A stretch of DNA of 64,000 nucleotides, taken from Oceanobacillus_B kapialis (GTDB lineage: Bacteria; Bacillota; Bacilli; Bacillales; Amphibacillaceae). The position numbers were made by a program, and so were the translations under genes. The notes under the pieces are model-generated. The model worked only from the letters and a program-made list of their open reading frames with translations, ran no database searches and was not told the origin of the DNA. This document shows, one piece after another, positions 8,092 to 16,203 of the stretch; positions within the stretch are counted from its first letter, which is position 1; each line of letters begins with the position of its first letter. The stretch lies in the NCBI RefSeq assembly GCF_042685265.1, contig NZ_JBHUMX010000041.1, one strand, 5' to 3'.

Positions 8092-8862
8092 TTGAGTAAA
8101 ATGTTTGCAGCGGAAAGAAGAGATTTAATTTTAAATGTGCTTCAACAAGAGAAGCGAATAACCGTAAAAGAACTATCAAAATCATTAAACGTATCGGAAG
8201 CAACCCTTCGGACAGATCTGAATATCATGGAAGAAGAAGGACTGTTGACACGGACACATGGGGGAGCAATTCTCAATGGAGAGGTGCAACAAAAAGATAA
8301 CAGCTTTTCCGAAAGAGCAAAGAAGAACCGTGAATATAAGATTTCCCTTGCTAGTAAAGCAGTTGAATTTATTGACCACAAGGATTGTATCGTATTAGAC
8401 GCAAGCACAACTGCACTAGAGTTGGCACGTATTCTGAAAGATAAGCAAATTAGACTTACGGTTGTAACCAATGGAATATCCGCAGCGGTAGAATTAAAAG
8501 AAAACCCTGGCATCAATGTAATTCTTGTTGGTGGAATGGTACGCATGGGATCCATGGCTTTGGAAGGACTGTTAGGTACGAGTATCTTAGACAAAATTAA
8601 TATCGATATGATGTTTACCTCAGCAAGTGGATTTACGGTTAAAGATGGGTTAACGGATTTTAATGTGTATGAAGTGGAGTTAAAGAAAGTAATGGTGGAA
8701 AAAGCTCCTAAAGTAATTGCCATGCTGGATTACACCAAAATCGGAACAAGCTCCATCGCAAGTTTCGCATCCACCGACCAGATCGATACGATTATTACCA
8801 ATGATAACGTTCCTGCAGATTTATTAGAGTCATTGGAAAATAAAATAAATATCATTCACTAA
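8092..8862 (+). CDS. DeoR/GlpR-family transcriptional regulator
   Basis: About 256 residues with an N-terminal DeoR winged helix (ERRDLILNVLQQEKRITVKEL, then the recognition helix around VSEATLRTDLNIMEEEGLLTRTHGGA) and a C-terminal sugar-phosphate sensing domain of the RpiA-like fold (VTNGISAAVEL, GGMVRMGSMALEG). TTG 8092 is chosen because aaggtga (8080-8086) is correctly spaced for it; the upstream ATG 8077 overlaps that site. It lies between the two minus-strand sugar operons and diverges from rpiB. A shared 15-base motif before rpiB and dhaK suggests it represses both until a phosphorylated intermediate binds. Confidence 0.88.
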   Translation: MSKMFAAERRDLILNVLQQEKRITVKELSKSLNVSEATLRTDLNIMEEEGLLTRTHGGAILNGEVQQKDNSFSERAKKNREYKISLASKAVEFIDHKDCIVLDASTTALELARILKDKQIRLTVVTNGISAAVELKENPGINVILVGGMVRMGSMALEGLLGTSILDKINIDMMFTSASGFTVKDGLTDFNVYEVELKKVMVEKAPKVIAMLDYTKIGTSSIASFASTDQIDTIITNDNVPADLLESLENKINIIH

Positions 8863-8942
8863 CATTTTCATTTTAAGGCGAGTTGAGGCATTTTACATTT
8901 AGTAAATGTCTCCTTTCTCTTGTTTGATTATAGGAAGCAAGT

Positions 8943-8985
8943 AAAGCCCTGAAGTTTAGCAAGTAATGCTAACCTCAGGGCTTTT
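8943..8985. terminator. Bidirectional terminator between deoR and SDR gene
   Basis: Long stem aaagccctgaagtttagc / gctaacctcagggctttt (small internal mismatch) with T-runs on both sides, placed between two converging genes. Confidence 0.85.
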
Positions 8986-9009
8986 GATTTAAAAATCATA
9001 CAAAGCTTA

Positions 9010-9759
9010 TTAAATTGCGGTATAGCCACCATCAACAACAAAATCAGAGCCGGTCGCATAAGCACTTACATCACTAGCTAAATAAACAGCAATCGCTTGT
9101 AACTCCTCAGCCTGTCCTAAACGCTTTTGTGGTGTTAAGTCCTTCCATTGGTCAATCAGTGGTTTTAACTTCTCTGATTTATATAATAAATCAGTGCCAA
9201 TGTAACCCGGACTAATGGAATTTACACGGATATTTTTATCTGCCCACTCTACTGCCAATGACTTGGATAAATGAATAACTCCAGCTTTTGAAGCATTATA
9301 GGAAGCTTGGGGCTGTGGAACGTTTACAATATGCCCTGACATAGAACCTGTGTTAATGATGGAACCACCATCGCCTTGCTTGATCATTTGCTTGCCTGCC
9401 GCTTGATCTGTAAGGAACACAGCATTTAAATTAAGGTCAATGACCTTTTTCCATTCCTCAAACGACATTTCTTCCGCAGGTGTGTTAATCGTAATTCCAG
9501 CATTCGCAAATGCGGTATCAATTCGGCCAAAGGAATCGACTATTCGTTCAATCATTGCATCTGTATCCGCTTCTTTCGTCACATCTGCTTGAACGGCAAT
9601 AATATTTGTGCCAATATCAGATAAGTCCTCAACTGCTTCTTCTGCTTTTTCCTTACTGATGTCCACTATTGCAACATCCGCTCCAGCTTCGGCTAATCCT
9701 CTGGCGATGCTTGTACCGATCCCGCCTGCACCACCTGTAATGAAAGCTTTTTTTATCAT
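9010..9759 (-). CDS. SDR-family polyol/ketose dehydrogenase
   Basis: 249 aa classical short-chain dehydrogenase. Cofactor motif TGGAGGIG at 8-15, Asp at the end of beta-2 (VDIS) suggesting NAD preference, NAG at 86-88, and catalytic Ser141, Tyr154 and Lys158. The stretch SMSGHIVNVPQPQASYNASKAG is the pattern seen in sorbose/xylulose reductases and mannitol 2-dehydrogenases, so a polyol-ketose oxidation is likely. It is the last gene of the minus-strand series, after glpK. Possible substrates: sorbitol, arabitol, xylitol or threitol; sequence alone does not choose. Confidence 0.85.
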   Translation of the reverse strand: MIKKAFITGGAGGIGTSIARGLAEAGADVAIVDISKEKAEEAVEDLSDIGTNIIAVQADVTKEADTDAMIERIVDSFGRIDTAFANAGITINTPAEEMSFEEWKKVIDLNLNAVFLTDQAAGKQMIKQGDGGSIINTGSMSGHIVNVPQPQASYNASKAGVIHLSKSLAVEWADKNIRVNSISPGYIGTDLLYKSEKLKPLIDQWKDLTPQKRLGQAEELQAIAVYLASDVSAYATGSDFVVDGGYTAI

Positions 9760-9879
9760 CCAAACGCATTTTTTCCATAATTCCCATATTTATCTCTCCT
9801 TTGAAACATATTGATTAAATCTATATTCTCAAGAGAGTTTCCCAAGCAATTATTTCCCAATTCAGTTGGTGGATGTTTT

Positions 9880-11373
9880 CTATTTAAATGCTCTTGTTGC
9901 TGTGACGGCTTTTTGCCAACCATCATATAACTGGTCTCGTTTTTCTGTTTCCATTTCCGCTGTAAAGGTACGATCATTTTTCCATTGCTTGGCAATCTCT
10001 TCTTTGTCTTTCCAGTATCCAACTGCTAAACCAGCTAGATACGCAGATCCAAGTGCTGTTGTTTCCTGCACAACCGGTCGTTCAACAGGTACGTCCAGCA
10101 TGTCACTTTGAAACTGCATTAAGAAATCATTTTTTACGGCACCTCCATCTACCCGAAGTGCTTTTAAATCGATTCCCGAATCAGCTATCATGGCATCTAA
10201 TACATCCTTGGTTTGGTAAGCAAGCGATTCTAAAGTTGCCCGGATAAAGTGTTCCTTTGATGTGCCGCGTGTCAGCCCAAACACTGCCCCTCTTGCATCA
10301 CTATCCCAATACGGAGTTCCGAGACCTACAAAAGCAGGAACCATATACACCCCGTCTGTGGTATCTACTTTTGTCGCAAAGTCTTCACTTTGCGGAGCGC
10401 TTTCAATTAATTTCAAACCATCACGCAGCCATTGAATCGCAGATCCTGCAACAAATATACTTCCTTCCAATGCATATTCCACTTTGCCATCAACGCCCCA
10501 TGCTAAGGTGGTTAGTAAGCCATTTTCTGATTTCACTGCTTTTTCCCCAGTATTCATAAGCATAAAACATCCGGTACCATACGTATTCTTCGCCATTCCT
10601 TGCTCGAAGCATGCTTGTCCGAAAAGCGCTGCTTGTTGATCTCCAGCAATTCCAGCAATCGGTATCTCTTCCCCGAAGAAATGATAACCAACTGTATGTG
10701 CATAGATTTCTGAGGACTGACGAACCTCTGGTAGCATAGACTTTGGTACATTTAATATCTCCAGCAATTCCTCATCCCACTTCAGGTCATAAATATTAAA
10801 CAGGAGCGTTCTAGAAGCATTGGAATAATCGGTGATATGGGTTTTTCCTCCGGAAAGTTTGTACACAAGCCATGTATCCATTGTGCCTAGTAAGAGATCC
10901 CCGTTTTCCGCATTTTCCCTAGCACCTTCTACATTATCCAAAATCCACTTCACTTTCGTTCCAGAGAAATAAGGATCAATAAGCAAGCCGGTTTTCTCGC
11001 GGATAAGTTCATTGTGTCCTTGTTCTGCCAATTCCTTACAGATTCCCTCCGTTTGCCGAGATTGCCATACAATTGCTTTGTAAACCGGCTTGCCAGTATT
11101 TTTATCCCAGATTACCGTTGTTTCCCGTTGGTTTGTAATGCCGATCCCAGCTATTTGATTTGGTTCGATGTCTGCTTTTCGTAACACGTCCGCTATACAA
11201 GCCAGAACAGAGGTCCAAATCTCATTCGCATCATGCTCCACCCAACCTGGATGAGGGAAAAACTGCTCAAATTCCTTTTGTGCAGTTTCCACAATTTCGC
11301 CCTTCTTATTAAAAATAATAGCACGAGAACTAGTAGTCCCTTGATCTAACGATAAAATATACGTTTCACTCAT
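9880..11373 (-). CDS. glpK: Glycerol kinase
   Basis: 497 aa, full length FGGY-family kinase making glycerol-3-phosphate. Shows the ATP-site DQGTTSSRA (10-18), NQRETT (81-86), WQSRQ, and the C-terminal GGAVKND adenosine motif. His231 in GYHFFG matches the histidine that HPr of the PTS phosphorylates to activate Firmicute GlpK, so PTS control is expected. It sits 45 bases after the tpiA-like gene and 120 before the SDR. No glpF or glpD gene and no GlpP-type leader precede it, unlike the usual glpFK layout, so this copy belongs to the polyol operon. The ribosome binding site (aaggagga) is strong. Confidence 0.95.
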   Translation of the reverse strand: MSETYILSLDQGTTSSRAIIFNKKGEIVETAQKEFEQFFPHPGWVEHDANEIWTSVLACIADVLRKADIEPNQIAGIGITNQRETTVIWDKNTGKPVYKAIVWQSRQTEGICKELAEQGHNELIREKTGLLIDPYFSGTKVKWILDNVEGARENAENGDLLLGTMDTWLVYKLSGGKTHITDYSNASRTLLFNIYDLKWDEELLEILNVPKSMLPEVRQSSEIYAHTVGYHFFGEEIPIAGIAGDQQAALFGQACFEQGMAKNTYGTGCFMLMNTGEKAVKSENGLLTTLAWGVDGKVEYALEGSIFVAGSAIQWLRDGLKLIESAPQSEDFATKVDTTDGVYMVPAFVGLGTPYWDSDARGAVFGLTRGTSKEHFIRATLESLAYQTKDVLDAMIADSGIDLKALRVDGGAVKNDFLMQFQSDMLDVPVERPVVQETTALGSAYLAGLAVGYWKDKEEIAKQWKNDRTFTAEMETEKRDQLYDGWQKAVTATRAFK

Positions 11374-11418
11374 ATGTACTCCTCCTTTTAATAATGTTTA
11401 GTTAGTTGCTTAATAGCT

Positions 11419-12189
11419 TTATAACTTTGCTTCTTTCACAATATCCACTATCTTTCTAAAGTTGGCAGGATCATGCCCGAACCTTCCGATAAAAACTCCA
11501 TCTACATTGGGATTACTTACAATAGATGGGGCATTGTCCTTGCTTACTGAGCCACCATAAATAACACGGATTTGTTCAGCAATCTCCTTGCCGTAAAGAT
11601 CTTCTAGTATGTCACGGATCATTTCATGGGTTTGATGCACATAGGTGGCATCAGCTGCTTCAGCTTGTCCAATTGCCCAGACTGGCTCGTAGGCTAAAAC
11701 GGTATTTTTAACTAACGAATCCTCAATATTATGAAGAGATTGTGAGATTTGATCCTTAAGAATTGCTGTTTTTTCTTCCTTCCTTTCAAGCTTCTCCTCT
11801 TCTCCAATGCATAAAAACGGTATTAAACCAGATTCCAACGTTAACTTGGTTTTCAGATTAATCATATCCTGTGTTTCATGGAAAATACGTTTTCGTTCCG
11901 CATGGCCGATTTCGACATATTGTCCACCCTGCTCTTTGATCGATACAATGGAAACCTCACCCGTGTAGGCTCCTTCCTTATATGGCGAAATATTTTGCGC
12001 ACCGAACGCAATTTCACTTCCCTCTAGTTCTTTGGCAACGCTAGAAAAAACACCTAAAGACGGAAAAACAACTTGCTCCACGTCCCTATCCATTCCTGAA
12101 ACATCAACTAATGCACGTGCCACTGAACTTGCTTTTTCTACTGAATTAATATATGTCTTATAGCTTATCCCAACTACTGGTTTCCTCAT
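11419..12189 (-). CDS. Triose-phosphate isomerase paralogue (probably ketose-phosphate isomerase of polyol pathway)
   Basis: 256-residue TIM with catalytic Lys11, His96 and Glu168 (AYEPVWAIG) and phosphate-binding YGGSV. Two positions that are nearly invariant in housekeeping TpiA differ: the Asn of NWK is Ser (ISYK), and the Ser after the catalytic His is Ala (GHAER). Similar paralogues in tetritol pathways isomerise L-erythrulose-1-phosphate, and the listerial gol cluster also has a second tpiA. It follows a terminator-like hairpin after dhaM, so it may start a separate transcript with glpK and the SDR gene. Ordinary triose-phosphate isomerase activity remains possible. Confidence 0.85.
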   Translation of the reverse strand: MRKPVVGISYKTYINSVEKASSVARALVDVSGMDRDVEQVVFPSLGVFSSVAKELEGSEIAFGAQNISPYKEGAYTGEVSIVSIKEQGGQYVEIGHAERKRIFHETQDMINLKTKLTLESGLIPFLCIGEEEKLERKEEKTAILKDQISQSLHNIEDSLVKNTVLAYEPVWAIGQAEAADATYVHQTHEMIRDILEDLYGKEIAEQIRVIYGGSVSKDNAPSIVSNPNVDGVFIGRFGHDPANFRKIVDIVKEAKL

Positions 12190-12219
12190 GAGGTGTTCCC
12201 TTCTTTCGTCTATTATGAT

Positions 12220-12274
12220 AAAAAAATATCCCCATTACGAAGATTCAAAGAAGATGAACTTTTCATGGGGATAT
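12220..12274 (-). terminator. Terminator-like hairpin between dhaM and tpiA-like gene
   Basis: Ten-base perfect stem atatccccat / atggggatat with a 29-base loop; on the minus strand it runs into six Ts. It would end the dhaK-to-dhaM transcript or reduce read-through to tpiA, glpK and the SDR. Confidence 0.75.
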
Positions 12275-12319
12275 ACCTGCAAGCAGGGTTTGATTACATT
12301 TACTTTTCATGCGCATCCA

Positions 12320-12721
12320 TTATAGAGTAGGCGCTGACTCTTTTAATTTCTCAACTTCACTTAAAATGCTATCGACATCGTCTGTAATTTGTGCCTGAAC
12401 AGAGGCCACAAATGCACCTTCAACGATTGGTCCGTCAACGATGGTACATTTTTCTTGTAACTCAGAATCTACTAAATCGATTGCTGTTTCTGAGCTAAGA
12501 ATCGAACTTCCCATATCACAAAATATCAGTATACGCTTACATTCACTACACGCTTCTAAGCTTTCCATGATTAAAGGTGCGCTTGATCCTAATCTACCAT
12601 CATCTGTGCCACCTGCAGATTCTATGATCACATTATCTCCTGTCATCTCTAGAATTAATTCTTTTAATCCATCTGTAATTTTCTTACTATGGGAAACTAA
12701 AATAATTCCTACGCCACTCAT
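12320..12721 (-). CDS. dhaM: PTS-dependent dihydroxyacetone kinase, phosphoryl-donor subunit DhaM (EIIA only)
   Basis: 133 residues from ATG 12721, which is 7 bases after ggaggt; the ATG five codons earlier overlaps that site. It is a mannose-type EIIA domain: VSHSKK with His11 as the phosphorylated residue, AGGTDDGRLGSS, FCDMGSS, and a terminal VEGAFVA helix. It passes phosphate from HPr to the ADP cofactor held by DhaL. It lacks the HPr and EI domains fused in E. coli DhaM, as usual in Firmicutes. Unusually it is separated from dhaL by golD and an FGGY kinase gene. Confidence 0.92.
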   Translation of the reverse strand: MSGVGIILVSHSKKITDGLKELILEMTGDNVIIESAGGTDDGRLGSSAPLIMESLEACSECKRILIFCDMGSSILSSETAIDLVDSELQEKCTIVDGPIVEGAFVASVQAQITDDVDSILSEVEKLKESAPTL

Positions 12722-12925
12722 GAGCCTAACCTCCATAAATTCCTTTTTCTTTATACTCTTATAGTATCACGAACCGAGCTAATTGTCATTTGTTGTTTTA
12801 TATTTTTGAAATACTTTCGAATTCTATCGTTGACCGCTAAAAACTATTAAGAATAAAAGTAGAAGAAATAAAGGTCTTTCGTTTATTGCTAGATGACTCG
12901 ATTTTTATGAACGCATTCCTCTCAT

Positions 12926-14482
12926 CTATGCATGAATAGCTTCATCACTTTCGTCACTGTTGGCTTCTAATTCCAATTTCTTATCCCAAAACTGTTTCAT
13001 CAGTTCTACAAGTAACGTCCACTCTTTATATCTTTTGTTATATTGTTTATACGTATTTGGGTTTGGCTGCACAGCAGGCATGACTTTTACCGCTTTGGCA
13101 AAGGCATCTTCATAGTCTTTGTATACACCCGTAGCCACTCCAGCCACAATCGCTACCCCGAGTGCTCCAACTTCCTCACATTTAACGACTTCAATCGGAA
13201 GCTCTAAAACGTTTGCAAATATACTTGCCCATTCCTTACTGCGGGCAATACCACCAGTCAAACGAACCTTTTCTGCATCAATGCCTGAGGATCTCAAGAA
13301 ATTAATATGGTAGCGGTGAATAAATGCTACTCCTTCTGCAAGTGCATAGGCTAACTCTGCATAGGTAGTGTTTTGGTCAACATTAAAAAAGTTTGCTTTT
13401 GCTTCTGGATGCACACTTGGCTGTGCAACGAACGGATGGAAAAGCACCTTTGCTTCCTCTAAAGGAACCGAAGCAATTAACTCATTAATGACTTCATAAT
13501 AGGAAATCCCTTTATATTCAGCTTCTATTTTTGCATTTCCCCCTAAAACCTTGGTAAACCATTCATAGTTCACCCCAGAAGCCCCTGTCCAAGACGCATT
13601 TACATACTCACCCTTTTTCAAGTAAGGCATGTTAGCAGATGCATTCGGAACAATATTTTCCGAATGTGCCAGATTAATACTCCATGTGCCCGCAACAGCA
13701 GTGACTGTCTTGTCGCCTGTTGCCCCTGCACCAACTAGACAAGAGAATACATCCATCATACCAGCTACAACAGGCGTTCCTGACGGTAATCCTGTAAGCT
13801 GTTCTGCTTCCTCTGTAACGTGGCCAATGATCTCAGAAGGCTCTTGTGCAAGCTTTGGCAACTTATCGAACATCTCTGGTATCCCATATAAATCTAGTAG
13901 TTCTTTGGAATATTCAAGATTTACAGTATCTAACATACTAGAACCACCGAAATTGTTTGCATCTGTGGCAAAAACATCTGTAAGCTTATACATAATAAAG
14001 TCTTTAAAGGTTAGCACTGCACCGATCTTTTCGTAAACTTCCGGCTCATGATCTTTAAACCATCTTAAGATAGGAGCTGGTGATCCCGCGAAAACCGTTC
14101 CCTTAGTAATTTCATTAATTCGATCGAAGCTGCCTTCCTTTTTATACAACTCAATAATGTCATTTGCTCTATAATCATGGGAAAAGGCACCTGGTGCGAT
14201 CGTTTCCCCATTTTTTCCTAAAGGTACTAAACCGTTACCAAAAGAGGTTACGCCAATTCCGACAATTTGCTTTGGGTTGATACCAGATTTTTGAATGGTA
14301 CGATTAATACATGCGTGCGTTTCTTCCCATAATTCATCAATCCCGAATTCCTCAAACCCTTTTCCTCTAGCCTTTAAACGAACACTTTTTGAGCCTGCAG
14401 AAGAAATTTCATTTCCATTCTCATCAAAAATAAGTGTCTTTATCGAAGTGTTTCCGGCGTCAATTCCAATTAGATAATTCAT
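12926..14482 (-). CDS. FGGY-family carbohydrate kinase, LyxK/erythritol-kinase-like
   Basis: 518 aa. ASKHA kinase fold with N-terminal IGIDAGNTSIKTLIFD, GIGVTSFGNGLVPL, a catalytic-region Asp in the MMDVFS segment, AGTWSINLAHS, and C-terminal LTGGIARSKEWASIFA (adenosine binding). The overall pattern is closest to L-xylulose/3-keto-gulonate kinase LyxK and to erythritol kinases, and differs from the glycerol kinase 2 kb away. It would phosphorylate a polyol or ketose, giving the cluster an ATP-dependent entry besides DhaKLM. It is bounded by a terminator upstream (after golD) and by dhaM. The acidic C-terminal tail after residue ~505 is extra. Confidence 0.85.
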   Translation of the reverse strand: MNYLIGIDAGNTSIKTLIFDENGNEISSAGSKSVRLKARGKGFEEFGIDELWEETHACINRTIQKSGINPKQIVGIGVTSFGNGLVPLGKNGETIAPGAFSHDYRANDIIELYKKEGSFDRINEITKGTVFAGSPAPILRWFKDHEPEVYEKIGAVLTFKDFIMYKLTDVFATDANNFGGSSMLDTVNLEYSKELLDLYGIPEMFDKLPKLAQEPSEIIGHVTEEAEQLTGLPSGTPVVAGMMDVFSCLVGAGATGDKTVTAVAGTWSINLAHSENIVPNASANMPYLKKGEYVNASWTGASGVNYEWFTKVLGGNAKIEAEYKGISYYEVINELIASVPLEEAKVLFHPFVAQPSVHPEAKANFFNVDQNTTYAELAYALAEGVAFIHRYHINFLRSSGIDAEKVRLTGGIARSKEWASIFANVLELPIEVVKCEEVGALGVAIVAGVATGVYKDYEDAFAKAVKVMPAVQPNPNTYKQYNKRYKEWTLLVELMKQFWDKKLELEANSDESDEAIHA

Positions 14483-14523
14483 GTTTATCCCCCTTTATTT
14501 GTAACCCCTTACACTACTCTTAT

Positions 14524-14573
14524 AAAAAAATTCAGCTAAAGGCACCTATATGGAATATAGGCCTTTAGCTGAA
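14524..14573 (-). terminator. Terminator between golD and FGGY kinase
   Basis: Thirteen-base perfect stem ttcagctaaaggc / gcctttagctgaa and seven Ts on the minus strand: an exceptionally strong hairpin inside what otherwise looks like one operon. Confidence 0.85.
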
Positions 14574-14702
14574 TTCTTATCACTATCCAGCTTGCGTATT
14601 TTGTTATAGCATCAATTTAGATGTAATTGTAGATAATTCTTAATTATTTGTCAACTATTCATCTCGCGAAATATTTCCCAATCTTGGAAACTAGTATTTC
14701 AT

Positions 14703-15470
14703 TTACTTAATTGTATTTCCACCATCAAGCACGATATTTTCTCCAGTAATTAAGTTCGTTGCATCGGTGGCCAGGAATAAAGCGACAGCTGCAACTTCTT
14801 CCGGATATCCAAAACGTCCAAGTGGAATCTCTCTTTTTGCCTTTTCCCCTTTTTCTCCTGCCCATGCCTTCTTACCTAGCTCTGTAAGAATAACGGTTGG
14901 GGAAATCGCGTTCACATTAATGCTAAATTGTGCCCATTCGTAAGCAAGCACTTTCGTCATACCAATGATACCAGCTTTACTTGCACCATATGCAACATGA
15001 TTATCCAAAGCGATTAATGCTGCTTGGGATGCCATATTAATGATTTTTCCGCCATTTCCTTGCTCTATCATTACATTTCCTACTTTTTGGCACATTTTGA
15101 AGGAGCTAGTAAGGTTTAGCTCAATCGTTTTTTGCCAGTAGTCATCAGAGAGATTTTCGGCATCATCTAGTAACGCAACACCCGCACAATTCACAAGGAT
15201 ATCGATTTTGCCAAAATGCTCTTTTACAGTATTTAATGCATTGTCCATACTGTCATTATCCGTGACATCACATTTTACACCGATCGCTTTTTCAGCATCA
15301 ATTTCTTTTGCAGCATCTACAACATCATCCTTCAAGTCTAGCACTGCAACCTTCGCACCTTTTTCAATGTATAGCTCTGAAATTGCTCTTCCAATACCAC
15401 TTGCTCCACCTGTTACGACCGCTACTTTATCTGTAATATTGAAATTCTTATCGAATCCTTGAAAAGACAT
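14703..15470 (-). CDS. golD: GolD-like polyol dehydrogenase (SDR family)
   Basis: 255-residue SDR: TGGASGIG cofactor loop at 20-27, Asp at LDLK, NCAG, and catalytic Ser148, Tyr161 and Lys165. N-terminal FQGFDKNFNITDKVAVVTGG, VNAISPTVILTELGKKAWAG and RFGYPEEVAA are characteristic of the listerial GolD, described as a glycerol/D-arabitol dehydrogenase making dihydroxyacetone or xylulose, and of D-threitol dehydrogenases. Located 38 bases after dhaL, so the ketose it makes can be handed straight to DhaKL. Which polyol is preferred cannot be read from sequence. Confidence 0.85.
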   Translation of the reverse strand: MSFQGFDKNFNITDKVAVVTGGASGIGRAISELYIEKGAKVAVLDLKDDVVDAAKEIDAEKAIGVKCDVTDNDSMDNALNTVKEHFGKIDILVNCAGVALLDDAENLSDDYWQKTIELNLTSSFKMCQKVGNVMIEQGNGGKIINMASQAALIALDNHVAYGASKAGIIGMTKVLAYEWAQFSINVNAISPTVILTELGKKAWAGEKGEKAKREIPLGRFGYPEEVAAVALFLATDATNLITGENIVLDGGNTIK

Positions 15471-15508
15471 CGAATCCTACCCTTCTTAAATTGTGGAGTT
15501 TATATTTT

Positions 15509-16153
15509 TTATTTACTCATTTCTTCGTAGAACGCATTCATTAACATCCATGAGGATTCTGAGCCCGGGTCCTTATGCCCCACAGATCTTTCTCCTAGTC
15601 GTAGTGCTCTTCCTTTTTTCGCGACTAGAGAAACAGTGCTTTCTGCTCCCTCTTTCATCTTCTCAATGAACTGCCCGAATGCCTCGATCTCTTTCCCGGT
15701 ATAATCTTCTTCTTTCAAGAAATCAATACCTGGTTTAAAAGCATCCAACATCGTTTTGTCGCCAACTTCTGCTTTACCTCGGCTTTGAACAGCATCTACA
15801 CCGTTTTCAATCATGCCGACAAATTCGTCAAAAGTAACTTCATCTTTCCCCGCTACATTGGCTCCCATCTTCATAAAGAAGCTACCATATAATGGACCTG
15901 AAGCACCTCCGACCTTTCCTAGTAATGCCATTCCTACTTTTTTCATAAGGGAAGCAATGTCAGCTGCAGATTCATCAAATTCTGATAGTTTATTAGATAC
16001 TTCACGGAATCCAATGCTTAAATTAATGCCATGGTCCCCGTCTCCAATATCGGAATCCAGCTTTGTTAAATAATTTCGTTCCTTCTCAATGAGCTCTGCC
16101 ATATTCGTAATACTTCTTTTAAAGAAATCTCTGTTAAACGTTAAAGTGTCCAT
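15509..16153 (-). CDS. dhaL: Dihydroxyacetone kinase ADP-binding subunit DhaL
   Basis: 214 aa, all-helical DhaL. Metal/ADP motif D-S-D-I-GDGDHG (33-42), and nucleotide-binding GGASGPLYGSFF; C-terminal GHKDPGSESS closes the lid. ADP stays bound and is rephosphorylated by DhaM, then phosphate goes to substrate on DhaK. Follows dhaK by 50 bases on the same strand, with a plausible ribosome binding site (gagggaa). Confidence 0.95.
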   Translation of the reverse strand: MDTLTFNRDFFKRSITNMAELIEKERNYLTKLDSDIGDGDHGINLSIGFREVSNKLSEFDESAADIASLMKKVGMALLGKVGGASGPLYGSFFMKMGANVAGKDEVTFDEFVGMIENGVDAVQSRGKAEVGDKTMLDAFKPGIDFLKEEDYTGKEIEAFGQFIEKMKEGAESTVSLVAKKGRALRLGERSVGHKDPGSESSWMLMNAFYEEMSK

Positions 16154-16203
16154 ATATATTCCCTCTTTGCTAGAAAGTTTGTAAATTGATGTAACTATAA
16201 ATC

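Noticed and set aside
8142..8723. 193-residue frame opposite the DeoR gene
   Set aside because: Shadow of a well-supported regulator.
11374..11418. GlpP-dependent terminator/leader ahead of glpK
   Set aside because: Only 45 bases separate tpiA-like and glpK, too short for a glp leader.
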